DNA of 12,020 bases. Origin: Acidobacteriota bacterium. GTDB lineage: Bacteria > Acidobacteriota > Aminicenantia > Aminicenantales > Aminicenantaceae. Shown here one piece after another: positions 1 through 7,455 of this stretch. The notes below the pieces were generated by a model. It made no database searches. It was not told where the DNA came from and worked only from the letters and a program-made list of their open reading frames with translations. The stretch is from positions 1 through 12,020 of the forward strand of contig JAUWSR010000083.1 in NCBI GenBank assembly GCA_030609975.1, in the 5' to 3' direction. The translations under genes were made by a program, and so were the position numbers. The number at the start of each line of letters is the position of its first letter. The stretch's first letter is position 1.

Positions 1-381
1 GATCCCGATGTCATCCAAGGCCGTCCCGCCAAGCCCCCCAAGGTCTCAGGCGCCGGCACGGGCATCCCTCCCGAGTTCAAAGACATGTTCAACCTGTTCA
101 TGCCCTCGGATCTGCAGACCGTGCGCATCCTCCTGCGTTTTGAACGCAAAGACAAGCTGTTGATCAGCGGCATGCTGGACGGGGCCGAAGCACTCCAGAA
201 CAAGGCAGCCGTGGTGGACGTTCCCCTGGGAAAGGGCCATGTTCTGCTGTTTGCCATCAATCCCATGTGGCGCCACCAAACCCACGGCAGCTACATGCTC
301 ATCTTCAACGCCGCCTTGAACTATGACCACCTGAATGCCGGCAGAAAAATGAAAAAAGCTGACGCCAAAGAGAAGAAGTGA
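1..381 (+). CDS. C-terminal part of an M14-type peptidase homologue (5' end outside window)
   Basis: The frame is open from base 1 to a TGA at 379-381 and gives 126 residues of an incomplete protein. The segment from GKGHVLLFAINPMW to the NAALNYDHL end resembles the C-terminal glutamine-amidotransferase-like domain that I know from secreted M14 zinc carboxypeptidase homologues, which often end in a 'GKG..vLF..nP..R.qthG.....fNaalN.DHL' pattern. The catalytic M14 domain would lie upstream and cannot be seen, so neither activity nor zinc ligands can be judged. The tail is Lys-rich (KMKKADAKEKK). The gene converges on the minus-strand flavoprotein gene, with 46 bases between the stops. The gene at the right edge of the window belongs to the same broad family, so the two may be paralogues. 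The family call is recollection of a pattern, not a search. Confidence 0.6.
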   Translation, partial: DPDVIQGRPAKPPKVSGAGTGIPPEFKDMFNLFMPSDLQTVRILLRFERKDKLLISGMLDGAEALQNKAAVVDVPLGKGHVLLFAINPMWRHQTHGSYMLIFNAALNYDHLNAGRKMKKADAKEKK

Positions 382-427
382 TGACGCACTCTATGGAGTG
401 GCAAAATAAATGCCTGCTTGATATCCG

Positions 428-1438
428 TTAGAATTTGGCGGAGATCCGATCCAGTTCCTGCTGGGCACCTTGTATTAGAAAATCGAGGGCCTCTTTTAAG
501 GGACGGATCTTATCGACCAGACCGATGCTTTGTCCGGCCATGAGGGAGCCGAATTCCACATCCCCGTCTTTAACGGCACTGCGCAGGGCTCCCACCCAGT
601 AGTTTTCCACCTCGTACTGAGCCTCTGCCTGGGTGATCTCTTTGTTCCTACGCTTCTCGATGAGTTCCACTTGAAGCTCATTGAATTTGTCCAATCCCTT
701 GTTCCGCAAAGCCCGTACAGCCACAACTTTAAGTTCGGAGCTTATCTGGGGCGTGGACATCGCATCTCGGGCCCGAGCCCGGATAAAGGCCTCTTTGAAA
801 CGGGGATGCGTTCCACATTCCTCGGTCATGACAAAAAAGGTACCCAACTGGACCCCGGCCGCGCCCATCAAGAGGAGATGGGCGATGTATTCACCGGTGG
901 CGATTCCGCCGGCCACAAACACCGGGACCTCATCGATCTTGAACAGCACCTGCTGGAGGAGGATTCCCAAGGAGACATGGCCGACATGACCGCCGGCTTC
1001 GCTTCCCTCCAGGATGAGAGCATCGACACCATTGTCTATCAGGTGTTTGGCAATGGATTCCGTAGAGGCAAACGCCATCACTTTGGCTCCACTCTCTTTG
1101 GCAGCCTGGATCTCGGGACGGCGAGGAAAGCTCCCGGCAAAAACGATAAAAGGCACCGCGTGTTCAGCCGCAACCTTGAGATGGTCCCGGTAGTGAGGCG
1201 CAATGGTGATGAGATTCACGGCAAAGGGTTTTTCCGTGAGGTTTTTGACCTGTTGGATCTCTTCATCCAACATCTCGGGGGGCATATTGCCGGCCGCCAC
1301 ACTTCCGAAAGCGCCGGCGTTGGATACAGCCGCCGCGAAGGAACTGTCCGAGATCCAGGTCATAGCTCCTGCAATAATGGGATAGGGAACACCTAAAAAT
1401 GACTCGCCTCGGCTCCAAAGATCCTCAAGTTTTAACAT
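428..1438 (-). CDS. Nitronate monooxygenase / FabK-like FMN-dependent flavoprotein
   Basis: This 336-residue TIM-barrel flavoprotein belongs to the 2-nitropropane dioxygenase family. The visible signature is EGSEAGGHVG at residues 144-153, whose His151 is at the catalytic position in nitronate monooxygenases. GGIATG (177-182) and GAAGVQLGTFF (192-202) form the FMN phosphate-binding loops. Near the C-terminus is LMAGQSIGLV (299-308), seen in both nitronate monooxygenases and FabK enoyl-ACP reductases. The enzyme would either oxidise alkyl nitronates with O2 or reduce enoyl-ACP in fatty acid synthesis; the sequence does not separate these. The frame stays open further upstream inside nrdJ, but the start at 1438 is preferred because the protein then begins at a typical family N-terminus and GGGAG lies about 8-9 bases upstream. 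It starts 4 bases after the nrdJ stop, so the two are probably co-transcribed. Confidence 0.85.
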   Translation of the reverse strand: MLKLEDLWSRGESFLGVPYPIIAGAMTWISDSSFAAAVSNAGAFGSVAAGNMPPEMLDEEIQQVKNLTEKPFAVNLITIAPHYRDHLKVAAEHAVPFIVFAGSFPRRPEIQAAKESGAKVMAFASTESIAKHLIDNGVDALILEGSEAGGHVGHVSLGILLQQVLFKIDEVPVFVAGGIATGEYIAHLLLMGAAGVQLGTFFVMTEECGTHPRFKEAFIRARARDAMSTPQISSELKVVAVRALRNKGLDKFNELQVELIEKRRNKEITQAEAQYEVENYWVGALRSAVKDGDVEFGSLMAGQSIGLVDKIRPLKEALDFLIQGAQQELDRISAKF

Positions 1439-1442
1439 CAGA

Positions 1443-3536
1443 TCAGCTCCCCGAACAACGGTTCCAGCCACAGTTGAGACAGGTGGGACATTTTTCATCC
1501 GGCAGTGAGGCACCACATATCTTGCAGATGATCTGGTAAAGGTCCTTGGAGTTGTTCTTGGATTCACCCAGATGTCTTTCCAGAACTTTGGCGATGGCAT
1601 CGGGCAGCGACTGGACCAGACCACCTTCAGTAAAAATAGGCTCTGATCCACCTATCCCTTTAAGTTGGCTGATAACGTCCTTGGGATCGACCCCGCTGCG
1701 CAAGGCCAGGGAGATCATCCTTCCCAATGCTTCCGCATCGGCCATCGTTGTATACCCGCTCTTGCCGATGCTGGTGAACACTTCGAAGGGTTTCTGATCA
1801 AGATAAGAGATCGTCACGTACAGGTTGCCGAAACCCGTCTTGATCTTATCCGTGACCGAAGGCAGAGAATTGGGTCTGTCCAGAGGATGACGTCGAGCCT
1901 GACTGCCGTCTTTGTAGAGCACCTGTTCCGCCCGGCAGCCGTCCCGGTAAATGGTGATGCCTTTGGTTTTCAGCCTGTAGGCAAGCAGATAGGCCTTCTC
2001 CACATCATCGACCGTAGCTTCATTCGAAAAGTTGATGGTCTTCGAGACGGAATTGTCCACATGCTTTTGGAACGCTGCCTGTATCCTCACATGCCATTCC
2101 GGAATAATCTCATGCGCCGTAGTAAAATAATCCGGCAAAATTTTGTCTGGATTTTTCTCTTTCCACTCCGCATACAAAGGATGTAGATCTTTCAGCTCGC
2201 CATCAATTATCTTGGAGACGAACTCAAAGGCAAAGACCGGTTCGATACTGGAAGAACATCCGGCCAAACGCGAAATGGTTCCGGTGGGGGCAATGGTAAA
2301 AACCGTGGCGTTGCGCATTCTCTTTCCCTTGTAGACGGATTTTTCGATATTGGGAAAGGACCCCCGTTCTTGTGCCAGCTTGGCGCTCTCCTTTTCGGCC
2401 GTTCTGCGCAAAAAGGAGGCCACCTTATCGGCCATCTCCAGAGCTTCAGGAGTGTCGTATTTTCTTTTTTGTTTGATCAAAAGATCCGCCCAGCCCATGA
2501 CTCCCAGGCCGATCCTGCGGTTGCCCTTAGTGATCTCTTCGATCTGAGGGAGCGGATACCTGTTGACCTCGATGACGTTATCTAAAAACCTGACCGCAAC
2601 TGCGATAGTCTGGGCAAATCGCTCCCAATCGAACTGGTCCTTTTTTCGAGGGCTGTAGAAACGGGAAAGGTTGATCGATCCCAGATTGCAGGATTCATAA
2701 GCATGGAGCGGCTGCTCACCGCAGGGATTGGTCGCACGGATGGGCCCCAGTCCCTTGGTAGGATTGTGTTTGTTGATCCGGTCTATAAAAATGAGCCCCG
2801 GATCCCCCACCGCCCAAGCCATATTGACGATCTGGTCGAAAACCTCACGTGCATCCTTCTTCCCGACTGCTTTTTCAAGGTTAGGATCGTACAGCTCGTA
2901 GGATGTTCCACTCTTCAGAGCTCGCATGAAGTCGTCTGTGATTGCCACAGAGATATTGAAATTATTGACACTTGTGCCATCCTTCTTCATGCTGATGAAA
3001 TCTTCGATCTCGGGATGGTCAACCCGCAGTATGCCCATATTGGCGCCTCGCCTCGTGCCTCCTTGTTTGACCGCTTCCGTGGCGGCATCGATAACCTTGA
3101 GGAATGAGACGGGACCGGAAGCAACGCCCTGGGTTTTTTTGACAAAGCTTCCCTGGGGCCGCAGCAGGCTGAAGTCAAAACCGGTTCCTCCCCCTTCTTT
3201 GTGCACCAAGGCCGCATTTTTCACGGCATCAAAAATGGAATTCATGGAGTCCTCGATAGGCAGGACAAAGCAGGCACTTAGACACATGCCGCGCCCTGCG
3301 CCCGTAAGCGTGGGGCTGTTGGGCAGAAAATCACGATCCAACATGACCTTGAAAAACTTGCGGGCCCATTTCTGCTGATCTGTATTGGATTTTTCAGCGG
3401 AGGCAATGAAAGCAGCCACACGTTTGAATAGATCTGCCGGAGATTTATCCAGAAATTCTCCCTTGCCGTCTTTCATGTAATAACGGGCTTTGAGAATACG
3501 TATGGCATTTTGAGAAAAATCATCCCTGTTGGTCAT
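1443..3536 (-). CDS. nrdJ: Adenosylcobalamin-dependent (class II) ribonucleoside-diphosphate reductase
   Basis: This 697-residue enzyme reduces ribonucleotides to deoxyribonucleotides using a radical generated from coenzyme B12. The radical-site motif NPCGEQPL (Asn270, Cys272, Glu274) is present. Cys89 in SACFVLP and Cys283 in ESCNLGSINL form the substrate-reducing pair. APTGT occurs at 416-420. Residues about 565-655 form a TSCPD-type domain, followed by a Cys-rich tail (Cys671, 674, 683, 686, 689, 694). The final CGWNRC resembles the C-terminal shuttle cysteines of class II enzymes. The frame extends 62 codons upstream, but ATG 3536 is chosen because AGGAGG lies 4 bases before it, the family N-terminus begins here, and the promoter at 3588-3616 lies inside the longer version. 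All catalytic residues are intact. The length suits a monomeric class II enzyme, and no separate small subunit is present. Confidence 0.95.
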   Translation of the reverse strand: MTNRDDFSQNAIRILKARYYMKDGKGEFLDKSPADLFKRVAAFIASAEKSNTDQQKWARKFFKVMLDRDFLPNSPTLTGAGRGMCLSACFVLPIEDSMNSIFDAVKNAALVHKEGGGTGFDFSLLRPQGSFVKKTQGVASGPVSFLKVIDAATEAVKQGGTRRGANMGILRVDHPEIEDFISMKKDGTSVNNFNISVAITDDFMRALKSGTSYELYDPNLEKAVGKKDAREVFDQIVNMAWAVGDPGLIFIDRINKHNPTKGLGPIRATNPCGEQPLHAYESCNLGSINLSRFYSPRKKDQFDWERFAQTIAVAVRFLDNVIEVNRYPLPQIEEITKGNRRIGLGVMGWADLLIKQKRKYDTPEALEMADKVASFLRRTAEKESAKLAQERGSFPNIEKSVYKGKRMRNATVFTIAPTGTISRLAGCSSSIEPVFAFEFVSKIIDGELKDLHPLYAEWKEKNPDKILPDYFTTAHEIIPEWHVRIQAAFQKHVDNSVSKTINFSNEATVDDVEKAYLLAYRLKTKGITIYRDGCRAEQVLYKDGSQARRHPLDRPNSLPSVTDKIKTGFGNLYVTISYLDQKPFEVFTSIGKSGYTTMADAEALGRMISLALRSGVDPKDVISQLKGIGGSEPIFTEGGLVQSLPDAIAKVLERHLGESKNNSKDLYQIICKICGASLPDEKCPTCLNCGWNRCSGS

Positions 3537-3564
3537 TGGTCCTCCTGAATCAATACGAATAAGT

Positions 3565-3580
3565 ACGCTATATGTTGAAG
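3565..3580. promoter_or_regulatory. Candidate NrdR box 2 (near the transcription start)
   Basis: ACGCTATATGTTGAAG matches the NrdR consensus at 11 of 16 positions, mainly in the first half and core. It begins 31 bp from the start of the other box (15-base gap). That is the three-helical-turn spacing typical of NrdR box pairs, and it strengthens both otherwise imperfect matches. Confidence 0.5.
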
Positions 3581-3587
3581 CATAGAG

Positions 3588-3616
3588 AATATAGACCACT
3601 ACATCCTGTATGTCAA
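3588..3616 (-). promoter_or_regulatory. Sigma70-type promoter of nrdJ operon
   Basis: On the minus strand TTGACA (3616-3611) is followed after exactly 17 bases by TATATT (3593-3588), a near-consensus vegetative promoter. Transcription should start near 3581, giving a leader of about 45 bases before the nrdJ ATG at 3536. Both NrdR-like palindromes overlap or abut this promoter. Confidence 0.8.
3596..3611. promoter_or_regulatory. Candidate NrdR box 1 (between -35 and -10)
   Basis: CCACTACATCCTGTAT matches the NrdR consensus ACACWAWATMTTGTGT at 12 of 16 positions by hand alignment. It fills the promoter spacer and touches the -35 hexamer, so a bound repressor would block RNA polymerase. NrdR is the ATP/dATP-sensing repressor of ribonucleotide reductase genes. 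Confidence 0.55.
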
Positions 3617-3845
3617 GTATTTTTATAAAATTTGTCGTACTTCTTTCTCTCACCCAGAAAATGAGGATTTTGAACAATAAGAACGTGAAAAATGGAATAT
3701 TCACAGAGCTTTGCCGGGCCATGAAATTTCTAGATGATATGGCCTTTTAAAAAATAGCATCATTATTTTGAAAAGTTGAGGAATAAAAAGGTAATATGAT
3801 TGTTAATAAGGAAGAGCCCGCAGAGAAAAAGCAGAGCTCCAGCAA
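3617..3845. other. AT-rich intergenic region between nrdJ promoter and permease remnant
   Basis: I see no RNA gene, cobalamin-riboswitch-like structure or convincing plus-strand promoter here. Hexamers such as TTGAAA (3768-3773) and TAATAT (3792-3797), 18 bases apart, are possible but weak promoter elements for the broken membrane-protein gene. A 46-codon open frame (3610-3750) lacks a ribosome-binding site and is not called. Confidence 0.5.
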
Positions 3846-5158
3846 ATGTCACACATTCTTAAGAAAATCGCAATGCTCAAGAAAGAAGGGCGGCAGTATC
3901 GGGTGCTGTTCCGGCATTTTTTCCGGCGGCTTTTTCAGAACGACATGGTTTCATTGGAAGACCAGATGATGGAAAAGCTGGTGGCCACCCTGTCTGCACT
4001 GGCCGTCATCTGTGCTTTTTTCGCCTACTCCCTGGTCGGACGCTATTTTATCCAGGCAGATACAAGTACAGCTTGGATGGAGAGGTGTATATTTATCATC
4101 TTCCTGATGATCATCATGGGTTTTCTGACCGTGCTGGAATGGGACATCCTACTTCCGGATATCCGGGATTATGTCAATCTTTTGACACTGCCCATCCGAA
4201 TCCGGACGCTGTTTTTAGCAAAACTCAGCAGTCTTTGTTCACGCAATCTCCGGAGGTGGCGCCGCAAGGCCTTTTCAGCAGGCTCTTTCCCCCCATGTGG
4301 TTCACCGGATTGTATGAGGTTCTGAGCGGTAATCCTCAACCGCTGTTTCTATCCGGAACCCGTTTTGCGCTATTATCGCTGCTGCTGGCCCCGGTGCTTT
4401 TCCTACTTCTTTCTGCACTGATTTATAAAAAAAGCCTAAAGCCCATACCGGAAATATCCGGAAGGAGCTCCTTGCACAAGATGCACCTCATGACCTTGCT
4501 CGCCTCCTCCATAGGTTTGGCATTTCTGATTTTGGCTTACCTGAGAAGCAACCAGATAGATCTTAAGCAGATCCACGGGGGACTGCTGGCGATTCCACTT
4601 TTATGCATCCTCATCCTGCTTTTAGGGATTAAGAATATGATCAACATTCCTTTGGCTCTGCCTGCCAATTGGATATTCCGGCTAACGGAAAATCCAAAAA
4701 CCAGCCATTATGTTTCCGGCCTTAAAAAGGGGATTGTTTTATTGATCGTAGTTCCAATTCTGGGCCTCTGTTTTGTGTTCTTCCTTATTCTTTGGGGATG
4801 GGGACCTGCGCTGCTCCATACTTTTTTTACATTCGGAATTTCGCTTGTTCTGTTGGAAATCCTCCTTTGGAATTTCAAGAAGATCCCGTTTACATGTTCA
4901 TACCTGCCCGGAAAAGCCAAGATCCACATATTCGTTTCCCTCTATTTTTTGGCGTTCTTGGCTTACGCTACCCTGTTAAGCTCGTTGGCCAAACGTTTAT
5001 TAAATTCTCCCACCTATTTGTTGGCATATTTTAGTTTGGTTTTCCTGGCCCTGTATATCATGCGCACCGCACAGATTCGGGGCAGCTTTAGATATCCCAC
5101 TCTCCAGTTTGAGGAAAAACCAGCGTCGATGGTATCGCTATTTGCACGCAGCGAGTGA
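3846..5158 (+). pseudogene. Frameshifted multi-spanning membrane protein (ABC-transporter-permease-like)
   Basis: The gene is split between two frames. The first half starts at ATG 3846 and encodes an amphipathic N-terminus, two membrane helices (about residues 43-68 and 80-98) and LLPDIRDYVNLLTLPIRIR before LFLAKL at 4224. After that the sense continues in the frame one base back, through FPPMWFTGLYEVL (4286-4324), about six hydrophobic segments and the ANWIFRLTE motif (about 4664-4690), to TGA at 5156-5158. These motifs recall a permease-like family known to me from Acidobacteria. There the two motifs flank several extra helices, so an internal deletion of roughly 100 residues probably accompanies the frameshift (inference). 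No ATPase partner is adjacent, the ribosome-binding site is poor, and no consensus slippery heptamer is seen. A sequencing error is the main alternative to decay. Confidence 0.7.
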
Positions 5159-5170
5159 GTCTCTATATTA

Positions 5171-5188
5171 GGACCGTCCCCTTTTTTT
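5171..5188 (-). repeat. Short extragenic motif: A-run followed by GGGGACGGTCC
   Basis: Read on the minus strand, seven A residues lead into GGGGACGGTCC between two convergent stop codons (5158 and 5192). On the plus strand the same bases give GGACCGTCCCC plus a T-run, which looks terminator-like, but the self-complementary part is too short for a real stem. I recall similar GGGGACGGT(T/C)C elements scattered in several phyla, sometimes near IS200/REP-type transposases. That is unverified recollection. Confidence 0.35.
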
Positions 5189-5191
5189 GTT

Positions 5192-6085
5192 TTATTTTTG
5201 TTCAACGGAAAGTTCGATAGTGGTGAGGAAAGAGCTGTAGCTGGGCTCCAGCCGCGCACGGAAGGGCTCTAAAGAAGATGCGATAATTTCAGGGAGCCTT
5301 TTCTCCCAAGCGATTCGATGGGAATCGGCTTCCAAAGCTTCAATCTCAGCATCGAGCAGGTCCTTCCATTCCACCGATACCTCAGCATATTCTTCCCCTG
5401 CCAACTTTTCCTGTTGATTGCGCAGCATGCTGAGGAGCATCCGGTTCAAACGCCTACGCAGCATGTCCTCCTGCAACTGTTGGGCCTCTTCATCGTCCCA
5501 GTCTTCAAAATGAAACTCCTCTCCCTCTCGGAACTGTAATGAAGGACCTTCTGAGACCGGTTTCCCCAACCAAGAATAATAAGCGATGGTGTAGATGTAA
5601 TAGTACTCACCTAAGCCCATGCCCGCGTCCAACAACGCCTGGGTACGAACTTTGTAAAATTCTGCGATCCGGGGGATCATGCCGAAGCCGAGCCTGAGCT
5701 TATTAAGCACACCCCCTGCTGAACCCTCATCAACGTCCCCCTTCAATTTGCCTTCAGAAAGAGTATCAATGGTATTTTCGATCTTCTCACGGATAGAAAC
5801 AGTCGCTTCCCGTGCCTGCAGAAACGCCTCGAGCCTGTCAGGCCCGATGCCGCCTTCAGGAGCGGGACAGAACTCGTTAACCCGCCCGTGCTGCTCTGTC
5901 AGGCTTTTCAACATGGCTTCTGAGTCTTCAAATCCTTTCACCAGACTGCGCACATACAGCACACCCCCAGTAACCAGAAGCGCCACGATGACAATGACGA
6001 CACCACAACCGATGCCGCACCCGATCAGCCATTTTTTAGTGGAATTGGATGACTCCGGTCTGCTCGAATCCAAGGTATCCTCCAC
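5192..6085 (-). CDS. Membrane-anchored protein of unknown function
   Basis: This protein has 297 residues if it starts at GTG 6085. A short polar N-terminus is followed by one Gly/Cys-rich membrane helix (about residues 18-47, containing IGCGIGCGVV), then a large soluble domain that is probably periplasmic. The soluble part has a PAPEGGIGPDRLEAFLQAR segment (74-92), a Tyr-rich stretch GEYYYIYTIAYYSWLG (159-174), and a highly charged helical region (about 185-255) likely to form helical bundles or coiled coils. I do not recognise the family and assign no function. The start is uncertain: GTG 6085 has no good ribosome-binding site, whereas TTG 6073, four codons later, sits 5 bases after GGAGG. 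The gene diverges from the GH3 gene across 111 bases. A possible -35 (TTGACT, 6143-6138) lies upstream with only a poor -10. Confidence 0.75.
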   Translation of the reverse strand: MEDTLDSSRPESSNSTKKWLIGCGIGCGVVIVIVALLVTGGVLYVRSLVKGFEDSEAMLKSLTEQHGRVNEFCPAPEGGIGPDRLEAFLQAREATVSIREKIENTIDTLSEGKLKGDVDEGSAGGVLNKLRLGFGMIPRIAEFYKVRTQALLDAGMGLGEYYYIYTIAYYSWLGKPVSEGPSLQFREGEEFHFEDWDDEEAQQLQEDMLRRRLNRMLLSMLRNQQEKLAGEEYAEVSVEWKDLLDAEIEALEADSHRIAWEKRLPEIIASSLEPFRARLEPSYSSFLTTIELSVEQK

Positions 6086-6152
6086 ATCAAGATTGCCCGT
6101 TCAGGCTGAGATAAAGTTAACACAGGAGAAAAAAAGAAGTCAAATTCGCCTT

Positions 6153-6181
6153 TTGACCACTGTCTCCACCTATGTTATAAA
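6153..6181 (+). promoter_or_regulatory. Sigma70-type promoter of the GH3 gene
   Basis: TTGACC (6153-6158) and TATAAA (6176-6181) are separated by exactly 17 bases. The predicted transcription start, about 6188, lies only some 9 bases before the TTG start codon, so the message would be almost leaderless. The candidate -35 of the divergent gene (6138-6143) is ten bases away, so the two promoters could compete. Confidence 0.6.
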
Positions 6182-6196
6182 TCTTTCACACAGAAA

Positions 6197-7333
6197 TTGA
6201 AACATCGTTTGCTTCATCTAACTGCATGTCTGCTGGTGGTGTTTACTATTTTTGCACACCTTGTTTATCCAAGCCAGGCTGAGCAGAAGATCGCCCTGGA
6301 GGATATGGTCGGGCAGATGCTGCTGGTGGGCTTTCGGGGAACTGACATCACTGAGAACTCCTCCATCGTCCAGATGCTGTACGAGTTGAACTTGGGTGGT
6401 GTGGTTCTCTTTGACTATGACGTGCCCTCGCAAAGCTTTCCCCGCAATATCCTCGATCCGAAACAAACCCAAAAGTTGATCGCGGATCTACAGAGATCAT
6501 CCAAGACACCGCTGTTGGTGGCGGTTGATGCCGAAGGGGGGCGTATCAACCGCCTACAGGCCAAATATGGATTCCTGGATATCCCCAGCGCACAGGAAAT
6601 GGGAAGGAAGACTTACCAGGAATGCTTCACCATCTACAGAACTTTGGCACAACAGCTCCATGACCTGGGCTTTAATCTCAATTTAGCACCGGTGGTGGAT
6701 CTTAATCTGAATCCCAAAAACCCTGTGATCGGATCCTTAGAACGTTCTTATTCAGGTAAGTCTCAAAAGGTGACCGAGTGCGCCCTGGCCTTTATCGCCG
6801 CGCACCGGGAGAAAAAACTCATCACCACCCTTAAACATTTTCCCGGTCATGGAAGTTCTCAACAGGACAGCCATCTAGGCCTGGTCGATGTTACCCGCAC
6901 CTACGAGGCCATCGAGCTTCAGCCCTACCGAGATCTCATCCAAAAGAATCACGCTGAAACCGTCATGACCGCACACATCATGAACAGAAAAATCGATCCG
7001 AAGTTTCCGGCCACCTTATCACAGGAATATATCCAGCACCAATTGCGAGACAAATTGTCTTTTCAAGGAGTAGTCATCTCCGATGACATGCAGATGGGAG
7101 CGATCACCGAACACTATGGTTTCGCAGAGGCCCTGATCCTAGCCATTAACGCTGGATGTGATCTGATCGCTCTGGCCAATAATGCCAAAACCTATGACGA
7201 AACCCTGCCCATCCATGCTCACCGCATTATCGTGGCTGCCGTAAAAACCGGGAGAATCTCAATCCAAAGAATAGACGAAGCATATGAGCGGCTTAAACAA
7301 CTTAAAACTAAATACGGAATCCTAAAACCATAA
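6197..7333 (+). CDS. Exported GH3-family beta-N-acetylhexosaminidase (NagZ-like)
   Basis: This 378-residue single-domain GH3 glycosidase probably removes N-acetylglucosamine from peptidoglycan fragments or chitin-type sugars. Family motifs appear in order: DAEGGRINRL (111-120), NLAPVVDLN (162-170), the KHFPGHG substrate loop (213-219) with Asp224-Ser-His226 as the Asp/His acid-base dyad typical of NagZ enzymes, MTAHI (257-261), and SDDMQMGAI (295-303) with Asp296 as nucleophile. All catalytic residues are intact. The N-terminus has basic residues, a hydrophobic core and a plausible cleavage site near SQA|EQ (residue 28), so it should be exported, unlike the cytoplasmic NagZ of enteric bacteria. 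The start is TTG 6197; no ATG or GTG exists between the upstream stop and this codon. TTG 6209 is an alternative. No recycling-pathway genes are adjacent, and the symbol is withheld because substrate is unproven. Confidence 0.88.
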   Translation: MKHRLLHLTACLLVVFTIFAHLVYPSQAEQKIALEDMVGQMLLVGFRGTDITENSSIVQMLYELNLGGVVLFDYDVPSQSFPRNILDPKQTQKLIADLQRSSKTPLLVAVDAEGGRINRLQAKYGFLDIPSAQEMGRKTYQECFTIYRTLAQQLHDLGFNLNLAPVVDLNLNPKNPVIGSLERSYSGKSQKVTECALAFIAAHREKKLITTLKHFPGHGSSQQDSHLGLVDVTRTYEAIELQPYRDLIQKNHAETVMTAHIMNRKIDPKFPATLSQEYIQHQLRDKLSFQGVVISDDMQMGAITEHYGFAEALILAINAGCDLIALANNAKTYDETLPIHAHRIIVAAVKTGRISIQRIDEAYERLKQLKTKYGILKP

Positions 7334-7409
7334 AGTCATCTCCAAACATTTATCCCTAAAGTCATTTTGATAAAATACCACGTTCAAGATTATTGCCCTG
7401 ATTTACTAA

Positions 7410-7451
7410 GGGGCCAAGGTTGCTGCAGCGACGAGGCAACAGCCTGACCCC
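7410..7451. repeat. REP-like imperfect hairpin headed by GGGGTCAGGC
   Basis: AGGTTGCTGC (7417-7426) pairs with GCAACAGCCT (7436-7445) over ten positions, with one mismatch and one G-U pair, around a 9-base loop. GGGG (7410-7413) and CCCC (7448-7451) close the outside. On the minus strand it begins GGGGTCAGGC and lies 4 bases after the stop of the pseudopilin-like gene, in the convergent gap with the GH3 gene. There is no T-run on either side, so it is not a standard intrinsic terminator. The architecture (GGGG head plus stem-loop at a convergent end) resembles repetitive extragenic palindromes. Confidence 0.5.
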
Positions 7452-7455
7452 AATA

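Noticed and set aside
387..400. CACTC-TATG-GAGTG hairpin between the first two convergent genes
   Set aside because: Only five base pairs and no T-run on either strand, so not a convincing terminator.
530..1396. A 288-codon open frame antisense to the flavoprotein gene
   Set aside because: Its translation shows no family motif and no ribosome-binding site, while the opposite strand has a complete FMN enzyme. It is a shadow of codon bias.
3610..3750. A 46-codon plus-strand open frame upstream of nrdJ, divergent from it
   Set aside because: It overlaps the nrdJ -35 box, has no ribosome-binding site, and its translation has no recognisable pattern.
3537..3845. Possible cobalamin riboswitch ahead of the B12-dependent reductase gene
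   Set aside because: The predicted leader is only about 45 bases, too short for a cobalamin riboswitch, and no B12-box-like word was seen.
4200..4240. Programmed -1 frameshift in the membrane-protein gene
   Set aside because: GTTTTTAGC does not fit the X-XXY-YYZ slippery rule, no downstream stem is obvious, and an internal segment appears to be missing, so decay or error is more likely.
7331..7365. Direct repeat TAAAGTCAT (7331-7339 and 7357-7365) after the GH3 stop
   Set aside because: Nine bases, 26 apart, with nothing element-like between the copies; too short to call a target-site duplication or a regulator site.
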